The position numbers and the translations under genes were made by a program. A stretch of DNA of 18,569 bases, from contig VBPR01000164.1 of the NCBI GenBank assembly GCA_005877345.1, positions 1 through 18,569 of the forward strand, read 5' to 3'. Below the pieces are notes generated by a model. It saw only the letters and a list, made by a program, of their open reading frames with translations. It searched no databases and was not told where the DNA came from. Positions 1-7,035 of the stretch are shown here, piece after piece (position 1 is the stretch's first letter; each line of letters starts with the position of its first letter). This DNA comes from Nitrososphaerota archaeon (lineage in GTDB: Archaea > Thermoproteota > Nitrososphaeria > Nitrososphaerales > Nitrososphaeraceae).

Positions 1-523
1 GAAATTCCATGTTGTTTTGTTCAAGCAAGTTTTCTTTTATCTCTCTGTCTATCACACTTATGATGTTGATGTTGTTAATTCCTTGATTTCGTAATGCAGA
101 TACCGCATCCATCACACTTTTTCCAGTCGTGATTACATCGTCAACTACTGCTACAGGAGTTCGGACAATCCCTTCCACCATTTTTTCAAGACCATATACT
201 TTTGCACTCTTTCTAACGAAAAAACCAGATACACTGCTTGTTGGTTGTAATTGAAAGCTAGAGTAAACTATGGCTGTGGCAATAGCAATTGCTCCTGATT
301 CTAATCCTCCTACTGACCTTGTTTTGGGCTCTATTTTTAGTATTTCTGCTAGCATTAATTCACCGATGAGAGCAGCACCTTCAGGTTCACTTACAATTGA
401 TTTGATATCATAATAGAATTTACTTTTTCTGTTGCTAGATAATGTTACGTCCTTGATTACAATTCCTGTTTCCTTTATGATATCCTTAAGTCGCTTGCGT
501 TTTTCATCAATGGTGAGATTCAA
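1..523 (-). CDS. pyrE: Orotate phosphoribosyltransferase, 3' end beyond window
   Basis: Transfers orotate onto PRPP to make orotidine 5'-phosphate in the cytosolic de novo pyrimidine pathway. About 174 codons are visible, and the C-terminus lies beyond the left edge. The PRPP-binding signature VVDDVITTGKS is at about residues 124-134, preceded by the GGLESGAIAIATA loop and the FFVRK segment typical of the family. The start is a TTG at 523-521. An in-frame stop lies about 35 nt upstream and no ATG or GTG is available between them. A GGAGG Shine-Dalgarno at 534-538, ten bases before the TTG, supports this choice. A TATA-like tract lies at about 555-568. The gene is divergent from the SirB1-type gene at 722. 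Family assignment is secure; only the missing C-terminus is unknown. Confidence 0.93.
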   Translation of the reverse strand, partial: MNLTIDEKRKRLKDIIKETGIVIKDVTLSSNRKSKFYYDIKSIVSEPEGAALIGELMLAEILKIEPKTRSVGGLESGAIAIATAIVYSSFQLQPTSSVSGFFVRKSAKVYGLEKMVEGIVRTPVAVVDDVITTGKSVMDAVSALRNQGINNINIISVIDREIKENLLEQNNMEF

Positions 524-533
524 AGTTAGATTG

Positions 534-538
534 CCTCC
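534..538 (-). promoter_or_regulatory. Shine-Dalgarno of pyrE
   Basis: The minus strand reads GGAGG ten bases before the TTG at 523. It decides the start codon, since the reading frame offers no ATG. Most genes in this window show no such motif. Confidence 0.6.
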
Positions 539-685
539 ACATCTTGTATATCTTAATTAATAAAAAGCTAACCGAATCTTTAACTTAAGATCTATTCATT
601 CAATACATCTCTAGAATTCTGATTAGAATAAAATTTCACCTGATATATTTTCATCCTAAACTCTATTTTGTCAGGCTCATCAAAA

Positions 686-694
686 TTATATATT
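686..694 (+). promoter_or_regulatory. TATA-like box of the SirB1-type gene
   Basis: TTATATATT lies 28-36 nt before the ATG at 722. That is the spacing expected for an archaeal TATA box driving a leaderless or very short-leader mRNA. The call rests on sequence and spacing only. Confidence 0.4.
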
Positions 695-721
695 CAAGAT
701 AACAAATAATTCAACTGACTA

Positions 722-1582
722 ATGACCAAAAATATCCAGACAGCACTGAATGATTGGCACATCAATGTTGTCAGCGAGATGAAGATAAACGATCCTTCAA
801 AATTAGCAGAGTACGCACTACACATTTCACGCATTGTAGCGTACGATCATTTGGTTATAAAGGACGAATTATCGAAAATTGACGAAATTGGAAAGAAGAT
901 TGTCAGATCGATGAAAAATTCATCCGAAATTAGGCCTACTCAGCTAATCGAAAAAATAAATCATCAATTGTATAAAATTGAAAATTTTAAGGGAAATCGA
1001 GACGATTATTACAATCCGTCAAATAGTTTGCTCAATATAGTAATAAAAAGAAAAACAGGAAATCCCATAACGTTATCAATATTATATATTCAATTGGCGC
1101 ATTCAGTAAACTTCAGACTTTATCCAGTGAATTTTCCGTCCCACTTTATGGTAAAACATGTTTTAGATGATGAGGAAAATGAGATAATAATTGATCCATT
1201 CAATGAAGGAAGAATAATGGACGATTATTCCCTAAAAGAATTGCTAGATCATTTTTATCCCAAAATGAACATTGCTTTGACCAGAAAACTGGTTGATAAG
1301 GCATCAAATCATGATGTTATCATACGAATGTTGAACAATCTAAAAACGAGTTTTTTTGAATGTCAGGATTTGGATAATGCTGAGCTGGTGAACGAAATGA
1401 TCTTGGACATCAATAAAGATGATCAACACTGCCTTAGAGATAAAGGGATGATATTTCTACATAAAAAAAGATACGAACAAGCGTTAGAATTTTTTAATTT
1501 ATATCTAGAAAGATTCCCTGAAGCCAATGATGTTGATAACATTTTGGAATTAATAAGAAAGATCAAAACCAGCGATTTGTGA
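722..1582 (+). CDS. SirB1-type transglutaminase-like/TPR protein
   Basis: Resembles the SirB1 family (transglutaminase-like core 2), a non-catalytic papain-fold domain usually followed by TPR-like helices. The exact role is unknown. The family core is at about residues 97-146: DDYYNPSNSLLN, then RKTGNPITLSILY, then FPSHFMVKH. Where active transglutaminases carry the nucleophilic cysteine, this protein has the Pro-Ile of GNPITLS, as is usual for SirB1 proteins, so peptide cross-linking is not expected. Residues about 210-280 are helical and TPR-like (DKGMIFLHKKRYEQALEFF). Length (286 aa) fits the family. The start is ATG with a TATA-like box 28-36 nt upstream. It is probably cytosolic, as no signal peptide or membrane segment is visible. 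Confidence 0.82.
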   Translation: MTKNIQTALNDWHINVVSEMKINDPSKLAEYALHISRIVAYDHLVIKDELSKIDEIGKKIVRSMKNSSEIRPTQLIEKINHQLYKIENFKGNRDDYYNPSNSLLNIVIKRKTGNPITLSILYIQLAHSVNFRLYPVNFPSHFMVKHVLDDEENEIIIDPFNEGRIMDDYSLKELLDHFYPKMNIALTRKLVDKASNHDVIIRMLNNLKTSFFECQDLDNAELVNEMILDINKDDQHCLRDKGMIFLHKKRYEQALEFFNLYLERFPEANDVDNILELIRKIKTSDL

Positions 1583-1651
1583 TACTTCGTTAAAATTCAA
1601 ATGAATTATCAAAAGTGATATATTTCTGAAGTAGTGATTATTTGAATTGCA

Positions 1652-2017
1652 GTGTCAGATAATTCAAAATCATTAGATAGGACCTTTCTTGGAGGAGCAA
1701 GAAAAATTGTAGTATGTAAAGCTGATATTGACTTGAGTAAAAATAATGACAACACGATATTCATACTTTATGTTGAAGAATCACTGGGTTCTGCCGGAGG
1801 AAGAATAGGAGGAGCGGGATTTAGAAAGATAAGTAGAATTGTTTGTTATAAGACAATAAGTGGTATTGAGAAGATATTCGAAACTCAAGATGATGACGTT
1901 ATTTCAAACTTTGAAATACCCTTGAGTGCAGTTGCTATGGACATTGAATTATCAAACAATTCTACTTATCTTTCTAAATCCCGCTCCTCCAATTCTTCCT
2001 CCGGCAGAACCCAGTGA
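1652..2017 (+). CDS. Unknown protein whose 3' end lies in an inverted duplication
   Basis: I do not recognise this 121-residue product. It starts at GTG. Residues 39-64 form a Gly-rich stretch (SLGSAGGRIGGAGFRK). The 80 nt encoding residues 39-65 recur in inverted orientation at 1953-2032. The last 20 or so codons and the stop therefore come from the reverse complement of the gene's own middle, giving a Ser-rich tail (SKSRSSNSSSGRTQ). That tail looks like antisense translation rather than evolved protein, so the gene may be a truncated or rearranged form of a longer one. No signal peptide or membrane helix is visible. It follows the SirB1-type gene by 69 nt. Coding status is plausible for residues 1-100 and doubtful beyond. 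Confidence 0.45.
   Translation: MSDNSKSLDRTFLGGARKIVVCKADIDLSKNNDNTIFILYVEESLGSAGGRIGGAGFRKISRIVCYKTISGIEKIFETQDDDVISNFEIPLSAVAMDIELSNNSTYLSKSRSSNSSSGRTQ
1766..1845 (+). repeat. Left arm of 80-nt inverted repeat
   Basis: These 80 bases match the reverse complement of 1953-2032 at 79 positions. The only difference is position 1807 opposite 1991 (A against A). The 107-nt spacer is 1846-1952. A transcript across both arms could fold into an almost perfect 80-bp hairpin. Confidence 0.95.
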
Positions 2018-2032
2018 TTCTTCAACATAAAG
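1953..2032 (-). repeat. Right arm of 80-nt inverted repeat
   Basis: Inverted copy of 1766-1845. On the minus strand it preserves the same 26-residue reading (LYVEESLGSAGG...RIV). A 29-codon ORF runs from ATG at 2041 to TGA at 1952. The one base difference is synonymous (ATA against ATT, Ile). The arm overlaps the 3' end and stop codon of the plus-strand ORF. Confidence 0.95.
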
Positions 2033-2229
2033 CTCTATCATTATTTTTTGTTTGTAATGAAACACAATCCATAAGTTTAAAATATCTAAAACTTGTCATT
2101 GCTCCAATTATCTCCAATTCAATCAGTATTTCATATAGCAAGATATGATTTGTTTTACCTTTGACTCTGTTTTAGATCTTTATGAATTATTCATAATATA
2201 AATTGGGATTGCAATAAATAAATTGAAAC

Positions 2230-3039
2230 TTGATTATTCACAACAAGTCTATAGCAGTATTTGATTCTGGATTAGGATCACTCTCTGTTATTAGAGGTAT
2301 ACGGAGTCACATTTCAAAAGAAAATATTATTTATTTTGCAGACAAAAAAAATTTTCCTTATGGTGAAAAATCAGTTGGTGAGCTAGAACAAATAATGGCA
2401 AATACGATCAGTATTCTATCAAGTTTTTCTCCAAAAATGATTGTTGTTGCCTCTATTACTCCCTCAATTCAAATTTTGAGCAAGATAAAATCCATGAGTA
2501 CTATCCCAATCTTGGGTCTATCTATCCCCCTAAAAGAAGCCACAAAAATTACGAAAAAGAAACATATCGGAATTCTGGGGACTAAAACGACCATAACAAG
2601 CAGGCATCTTGACGAACGGATTAAAGCAGAAGTACCCCAAGATATATTTGTAACTAGAATTGATGCATCACAGATAATAGATATTATAGAGAGGGGTATT
2701 TTTCTTAAAAATGATGAACTTACGTTTAAAACCATATCTAGGACCCTAGAAAGCTTGCAAGAAACAAATGTTGATGTTTTGGTGTTATCAAGCACTCATT
2801 TGTCGTTTATTAGATCCTATCTGGTTTCGATGTTTCCTTCAATAAGAATAGTTGATCCAACCTTTAATGCCGTAAAAGAAATTAAGCAATACTTGAAAGC
2901 TAATAATATTTTAAGAAAAAGTGGACAGGGCAGAATAAGAATTATTGTAAATGGAGATAAGAACGAGTTCCAAAGCATAATCAAGACGATGGGATTGTCT
3001 GGACCAGTTGAAAGTTTTGAAAAACAATTGCTGCAATAG
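2230..3039 (+). CDS. Glutamate/aspartate racemase-fold protein lacking both catalytic Cys
   Basis: A MurI homologue by full-length pattern. It has the N-terminal VFDSGLGSLSVIRGI (residues 10-24, the D-S-G-G loop), FADKKNFPYGEKS (36-48) and GILGTKTTITS (114-124), plus the C-terminal domain. Known MurI enzymes use two cysteines, in ACNT and GCTH. Here these read ASIT (Ser75) and SSTH (Ser188), so both are serine; Asp12 and His190 remain. Ordinary two-base racemisation is therefore unlikely. A changed reaction, ligand binding or a structural role is inferred. Archaea lack murein, so a D-Glu supply role is not expected. Start is TTG, with a TATA-like AT tract about 31 nt upstream (2192-2203). The product is a predicted soluble cytosolic protein of 269 aa, normal for the family. 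Confidence 0.8.
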   Translation: MIIHNKSIAVFDSGLGSLSVIRGIRSHISKENIIYFADKKNFPYGEKSVGELEQIMANTISILSSFSPKMIVVASITPSIQILSKIKSMSTIPILGLSIPLKEATKITKKKHIGILGTKTTITSRHLDERIKAEVPQDIFVTRIDASQIIDIIERGIFLKNDELTFKTISRTLESLQETNVDVLVLSSTHLSFIRSYLVSMFPSIRIVDPTFNAVKEIKQYLKANNILRKSGQGRIRIIVNGDKNEFQSIIKTMGLSGPVESFEKQLLQ

Positions 3040-3116
3040 AAAATAATATTTAAAAATTTTTATTCCAGGTTTAACCATCGATTATATTAAATATACAATA
3101 GTGTCCTCTTTAGAAG

Positions 3117-3620
3117 ATGAAAGCTAGACCAAACTGGGATACGTATTTTATGCTTCAAGCTGAAATTGCAAAATTGCGATCAAATTGTTTGAGTCGTCAA
3201 GTTGGTTGCGTGATCGTGAAAGACCATAGACAGATAGCTACAGGATATAACGGTACTCCTTCGGGAATTAAGAACTGCTTTGAAGGAGGTTGTCCTCGAT
3301 GCCTTGATAAACAAAATAACAAAATAAAGCCGGGGGAAAATCTAGAGCGATGTTTTTGCACCCACGCGGAAGCAAACGCAATAATGCAATGTGCCCTCTT
3401 TAGGACCGGAAGCACCAAAGGATCTACGTTATATTCAACATTCGCACCGTGTCTGGAATGCAGCAAAATGGCTATCAGTGTTGGAATTAGTAAGATAGTT
3501 ATTCTCGATTCTTACCCGGAAGATGGAATTGAAATATTACAGCAGACAAGCATTGAGATTTCAAAATTGGAAAAACAAGAAGTATTATCATGGATTTCAA
3601 ATTTGAATTTTATAACGTAA
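3117..3620 (+). CDS. dCMP deaminase family enzyme (ComEB/DCTD type)
   Basis: A zinc-dependent cytidine-deaminase-fold enzyme, most likely converting dCMP to dUMP for dTMP synthesis in the cytosol. The catalytic site is visible: HAEANAI at residues 83-89 (His83 zinc ligand, Glu85 proton shuttle) and PCLEC at 111-115 (Cys112 and Cys115 zinc ligands). The substrate-side NGTPSG is at 45-50. Extra cysteines at 54, 59, 62, 79 and 81 lie in the insert that carries a second structural zinc in T4-type dCMP deaminases. Length (167 aa) is typical. Start is ATG, with an AT-rich box (TTATATTAAATATA) about 21-35 nt upstream. It follows the MurI-like gene by 77 nt. Substrate (dCMP rather than another deoxynucleotide) is by family. 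Confidence 0.88.
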   Translation: MKARPNWDTYFMLQAEIAKLRSNCLSRQVGCVIVKDHRQIATGYNGTPSGIKNCFEGGCPRCLDKQNNKIKPGENLERCFCTHAEANAIMQCALFRTGSTKGSTLYSTFAPCLECSKMAISVGISKIVILDSYPEDGIEILQQTSIEISKLEKQEVLSWISNLNFIT

Positions 3621-3798
3621 ATTTCCTGAAATTTAGATTGAACGGATATCCACTTTGCTAGAAAATTCATTTTTCCAGATTTGAGATAAACTCGCATCAA
3701 TAATTTAATTGAACCACACAAAATAGCGATTTCAACTCGTGAATACAATTTGTTCAGTAACTCATTTATAAAATAAATGCATACAAATAGGTGAGAAA

Positions 3799-4368
3799 TT
3801 GAGATCATACAAATTCTTCAATTCAATAGTGAGTTTGTTCATGGCTATCCTGCTGAGTGCAATGATCACGTATAGTGTCATTCCTCAACAAACTTCGTTC
3901 GCGCCTCCTCCAGATAATATGATGATGGCGGACCCAACTCTCCACCCAGAGAATGTTACTGCTTCGGTTGGAGATCTTGTTCTAGTTACCTTTAGTTCAG
4001 GTACAGGAATGAGAATTCCTGAACCAAATAAACCAATAATGGAAGTTTCATGGGTAGGGGCAGGCAACTACAAAGGAACCACAGATGTTTCAGATTTCGG
4101 AACTGTTCTGATAGAACCCGGAGTCCATGGGATATCTAAAATTCATGGACAGGGAATGATAATGGATCCAAAAGGTGAAGTAGCTACTTATTTAATTCAG
4201 GGTGTAGGTAGAATGGGAGCTGACGGATATTTTCGAAATCACGGTATAGTATTATTTAATGCTTCATCTGGAGGGGTATTTGACCAACTTTCAAACACAG
4301 TTGGCCTATTTGCCAATGAGGTAAATCAAAAAGGTAACGCAGTAACCAAGATTTGGGAACTAAAGTGA
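3799..4368 (+). CDS. Exported or membrane-anchored protein of unknown function
   Basis: I do not recognise this 189-residue protein beyond it being exported. The N-terminus is basic (MRSYK), followed by a hydrophobic stretch at about residues 10-28 that could be a signal peptide or a single anchor. A Pro/Met-rich linker follows, then a beta-rich Gly-rich domain (GDLVLVTFSSGTG, SWVGAGNYKGTTDVSDFGTV) with no cysteine. Start is TTG; the nearby GTG at 3791 hits a stop after three codons. A TATA-like tract at 3764-3778 lies about 29 nt upstream, so the mRNA is probably leaderless. The mature part faces outside the cell by inference. It could be a surface or periplasm-side binding domain. Confidence 0.7.
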   Translation: MRSYKFFNSIVSLFMAILLSAMITYSVIPQQTSFAPPPDNMMMADPTLHPENVTASVGDLVLVTFSSGTGMRIPEPNKPIMEVSWVGAGNYKGTTDVSDFGTVLIEPGVHGISKIHGQGMIMDPKGEVATYLIQGVGRMGADGYFRNHGIVLFNASSGGVFDQLSNTVGLFANEVNQKGNAVTKIWELK

Positions 4369-4633
4369 AATGTAAAAGTAGTTCCCATTGATAGATATTG
4401 ATAATCAAAAACATATTCCGCCTAAGAAAACACGACATAATAGTAAGACAAAATTTTTAGTTTAGATAAGAGTCATTGACAAGGTAATGGTGAAAGCTAG
4501 GTGAGACGTCATCGACAGCTACCGTCTCTATAGACTCCTTTGACCTCAAGAAATTCTTGCCAGTTAGTCAATTTGTAGTCCATACAACTCCATTATAGAA
4601 AGATATATTAGATTGCGAACAGCGGTTAAATTC

Positions 4634-4777
4634 ATGCCTAATTTAAATAGAGATATCTATGTATGTTTTTCTAAAGAAGAGATACTCCTCCTAGATGATT
4701 TTGCAAAAAAGAAAGGAGCATTGAATATCAGTCAGGTTTTAGAGTCACTGCTAAAAGACAGAAAAAATGAAAATTAA
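4634..4777 (+). CDS. Small ribbon-helix-helix-like protein (47 aa)
   Basis: This 47-residue ORF shows the ribbon-helix-helix pattern. A short beta-strand NRDIYVCFS is followed by helix 1 (KEEILLLDDFAKKKGA) and a helix 2 that begins N-I-S-Q-V and continues LESLLKDR. This is the arrangement of CopG/Arc-type DNA-binding proteins, which dimerise and insert the strand into the major groove. It starts at ATG, with AGATATATTA at 4601-4610 about 28 nt upstream, consistent with a leaderless mRNA. No toxin-like partner gene is adjacent; the P-II gene converges from the other side. A regulatory role is inferred and its target is unknown. Confidence 0.65.
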   Translation: MPNLNRDIYVCFSKEEILLLDDFAKKKGALNISQVLESLLKDRKNEN

Positions 4778-4818
4778 CTTTTATTAGTTGACCAATAAAA
4801 TAATTTTTAAAAAATAGT

Positions 4819-5157
4819 TTAGGCTTTTTCCTTTGTTTTTGTACCTATATCTATAATTTCATCAACGTCCGAAATGAAAATTTTTCCTTCCCCTGCAAGA
4901 CCAGTACTTGTACTTGCAAGTATCTTGTTTACTACTTGTTCAACAAGAGAATCTTCCACTACGGTAAAGACTGTTAGGTTTGCATTAAATTCAGGAGTAT
5001 AGAGAGAAGTTCCTCTACCCGATTGCACTGCTGCAGGAGGATTTTCACCCCTTCCTCTTGAATCATAATAGGTTAAACCACCAATTTTCAATTCTTTCAA
5101 TGCAGAAAAAGCATCTGTCATTTTTGACATGGGAATAATCGCCTCTATTCTTTTCAT
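4819..5157 (-). CDS. Divergent P-II family signalling protein
   Basis: A P-II-type nitrogen or energy sensor, which forms trimers that bind ATP/ADP and control partner proteins. The fold markers are N-terminal MKRIEAIIPMSKMTDAFSAL and the B-loop TGLAGEGKIFISDVDEII (about residues 85-102). The T-loop (about 36-55) departs from the norm. Compared with E. coli GlnB, the 2-oxoglutarate residues Gln39 and Lys58 are replaced (Asn39 and Asn58 by position), Tyr51 is not at its usual place, and the C-terminal RIR pair that contacts ATP phosphate reads IID. Length of 112 aa is normal. No ammonium transporter gene is adjacent. The AT-rich 5181-5190, about 28 nt upstream of ATG, is a likely TATA box. Confidence 0.85.
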   Translation of the reverse strand: MKRIEAIIPMSKMTDAFSALKELKIGGLTYYDSRGRGENPPAAVQSGRGTSLYTPEFNANLTVFTVVEDSLVEQVVNKILASTSTGLAGEGKIFISDVDEIIDIGTKTKEKA

Positions 5158-5180
5158 AGCTATTAATGTATCTTGCTACT

Positions 5181-5190
5181 TTTATTAAAA
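5181..5190 (-). promoter_or_regulatory. TATA-like box of the P-II gene
   Basis: On the minus strand TTTTAATAAA lies about 28 nt before the ATG at 5157, the spacing expected for leaderless transcription in archaea. Confidence 0.4.
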
Positions 5191-5282
5191 TTTTCTTATC
5201 CCTAAATGAATTTTAGCCAACTTTAGATAGAAAGTTATGCAATTTCATAAATAAAGTAGGCAAGATTAGAAAAGTCGTACTA

Positions 5283-5495
5283 TCAATAGTGAATTAACGG
5301 GTTTTTTCTATTTGTAAATACTCCGATAACTATCACGGCTAATCCGATACATATGATCAAGATATCTGCAGGGATCAAAAGAGCTGCTACCGGATTAACA
5401 ATCCCAAAAAGCACCAACAAAGTACCAAAGACTATTAGTGATATCCCCGAGATTATTTCTCCATTTAAACCATTTCCAACCATGTTTATAATCAC
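5283..5495 (-). CDS. Small two-helix membrane protein
   Basis: A 70-residue hydrophobic protein with two predicted membrane helices, at about residues 14-32 (ISGISLIVFGTLLVLFGIV) and 38-60 (LLIPADILIICIGLAVIVIG), and a short basic tail (TNRKN). The first helix contains repeated Gly residues suited to helix packing. I know no function for it. It is the middle one of three small minus-strand membrane-protein genes and lies 41 nt downstream of the zinc-finger membrane gene, so co-transcription is possible. The start is an ATG; the second Met at residue 5 is an alternative. Confidence 0.6.
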   Translation of the reverse strand: MIINMVGNGLNGEIISGISLIVFGTLLVLFGIVNPVAALLIPADILIICIGLAVIVIGVFTNRKNPLIHY

Positions 5496-5536
5496 TGATA
5501 TGTCTCAATAAAAATCATTTTATTGATTGGAAAAAA

Positions 5537-5893
5537 CTATTCCGATCTCATTCTCTCTGACCGTTTTTTCCATGCAAACAACATGAAAATAAAAGGAATA
5601 GTCATTACTGTTGTTGCGATTAGTACTGGTTGCACTATTGCCATATCTACCGGTATTCCAATAGCCATGAAATATGGGAATGGATAAAGTCCTGATACAA
5701 AAAACCACAAAGCAACAATCAACGCTACATACGGTAAATTCCTTTTGAAAAATGACGCTGTTTCTACTTGCCTTGAACTACATTTTGTGCATCTCGTTCC
5801 CTGTCTGTTTATGCATGATGAGCAAACAATTTTAGAACATATAACGCAAGATCTGCTACCGAATCTGGTGCCGCATATTTCGCAATTGGTCAA
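5537..5893 (-). CDS. C8 zinc-finger protein with two membrane helices
   Basis: The first 38 residues carry eight cysteines as four CxxC pairs (Cys4/7, 16/19, 24/27, 35/38). This is the pattern of a two-zinc cross-brace domain, as in B-box, RING or treble-clef-like modules. The rest holds two predicted helices (about residues 53-72 and 82-108) and a basic end (KKRSERMR). The likely topology puts a small zinc domain in the cytosol on a membrane anchor, for protein contacts; that is inference. Start is TTG at 5893, directly after an in-frame TAG, so no longer form exists. The basic tail suggests a cytoplasmic C-terminus. No partner is obvious. Confidence 0.7.
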   Translation of the reverse strand: MTNCEICGTRFGSRSCVICSKIVCSSCINRQGTRCTKCSSRQVETASFFKRNLPYVALIVALWFFVSGLYPFPYFMAIGIPVDMAIVQPVLIATTVMTIPFIFMLFAWKKRSERMRSE

Positions 5894-6021
5894 CTAGCAA
5901 AATAATAGATTACGATAAGTAATAATGTTTTATATGTCACCAAATCCGTTATTGGCAAAATTTAGTGCAAAATATTGTAAAAATCGAAAATTGTGTTGTA
6001 GCCTTTCCAGCTTCCACTAAT

Positions 6022-6312
6022 CTAACCACTTGTTCCGTTTTGGTTCATCTGTCTTAAAGATGGTGGGGTTAGCAAGACAGCCTCATCTCTGATTACTTCC
6101 CTATCAGGGAGTCGATACTCCTTTCTCAACTCTGCTTGTTGTACATTTATTCTCTCGGCAGAAAAAGATGGTCCGATGTGCCCAAAAACTACATATGCAA
6201 TAATTATACCCATTAGCGATATACCCATCACAAGAATACTCAAAGCTACACCCTTCATGTGGACATATCCGTATCCGCCCCCAGAATGAATCTTGTCGTC
6301 GTGGGAAGACAT
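6022..6312 (-). CDS. Single-span membrane protein of unknown function
   Basis: A 96-residue protein (98 if a TTG two codons upstream is used; I prefer the ATG at 6312). A short Gly/His-containing N-terminus (MSSHDDKIHSGGGYGYVH) precedes one hydrophobic helix at about residues 22-43. A charged domain of about 50 residues follows (AELRKEYRLPDREVIRDEAVLL). This resembles other short single-span proteins of ammonia-oxidising archaea whose role is unknown to me. It is divergent from ridA, with a 122-nt shared upstream region. No catalytic motif, cysteine or heme site is visible. Confidence 0.62.
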   Translation of the reverse strand: MSSHDDKIHSGGGYGYVHMKGVALSILVMGISLMGIIIAYVVFGHIGPSFSAERINVQQAELRKEYRLPDREVIRDEAVLLTPPSLRQMNQNGTSG

Positions 6313-6434
6313 GATCAAGTTAGCTAGCTTAAGTGCTTAAAAATTTTTGGATTATCGCCCAAACTTGTCTAATGTAATATTCTAAAAAATGTAACGGCAA
6401 ATGAATAAAAACTTGAATTTTTGTATAAAGGTGA

Positions 6435-6896
6435 ATGATTGAAGAAAAATTGGAGTCAATTGGAATCAAGTTATCAAATCCGACTCAACCTATTGGCTCC
6501 TACGTTCCTATAATACAAAGCGAAAATTTGATTTTTGTTTCTGGTCAAATCCCATTGGTTAATGGAACTCTGCCAGAAAAATACAAGGGCAAAGTCTCAC
6601 GTCAAGTCGCTATAACTGAATGTAAAGAAGCGTCAAAACAATGTACGATAAACGCATTGGAGCATATGAAAAAATTCTTGGGCAATCTAGAAAGTATATC
6701 CAAATTTATAAAAATCACCGGATACGTAAATAGTGATCCTTCATTTAAAGATCACCCAAAGGTTATCAATGGAGCATCAGATTTACTTTTGGAGATATTT
6801 GGAGAAAAAGGGAGACATACTAGGGTTGCCATTGGAGTCAATAGCCTTCCTCTTGATAGTGTCGTAGAAATAGACTTTCTTTGTGAAGTACACTAG
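6435..6896 (+). CDS. ridA: RidA/YjgF family deaminase
   Basis: A member of the RidA superfamily, whose archetype hydrolyses reactive enamine/imine intermediates from PLP enzymes to ketoacids and ammonia. The visible core is the N-terminal strand LIFVSGQIPLVNG (about residues 32-44) and the C-terminal block RHTRVAIGVNSLP.DSVVEIDF (about 127-149). It includes the Arg and Val-Glu-Ile-Asp region near the trimer-interface active site. At 153 residues it is somewhat longer than the approximately 130-residue archetype, with an insertion around residues 45-60, as in the longer COG0251 branch. Cytosolic trimer by family. The start is ATG; the previous gene on the other strand is divergent. Exact substrate is unknown and could differ from 2-iminobutyrate. 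Confidence 0.86.
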   Translation: MIEEKLESIGIKLSNPTQPIGSYVPIIQSENLIFVSGQIPLVNGTLPEKYKGKVSRQVAITECKEASKQCTINALEHMKKFLGNLESISKFIKITGYVNSDPSFKDHPKVINGASDLLLEIFGEKGRHTRVAIGVNSLPLDSVVEIDFLCEVH

Positions 6897-7035
6897 TAAT
6901 CAGCACATATTGTGTCACATATTATAATATCATCTTGTTTGAATTTAATTGGCTATCCAGTTTGAAAAGATTCTATCTAGTTTCCGGTATGTGAATAAAA
7001 AAACAAGACTCATATTTACCATCTGTTAAGTTTTA

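Noticed and set aside
4503..4528. Hairpin GAGACG/CGTCTC with 14-nt loop as an RNA gene or terminator
   Set aside because: Six base pairs only, no T tract, no flanking support; expected by chance in a window of this size.
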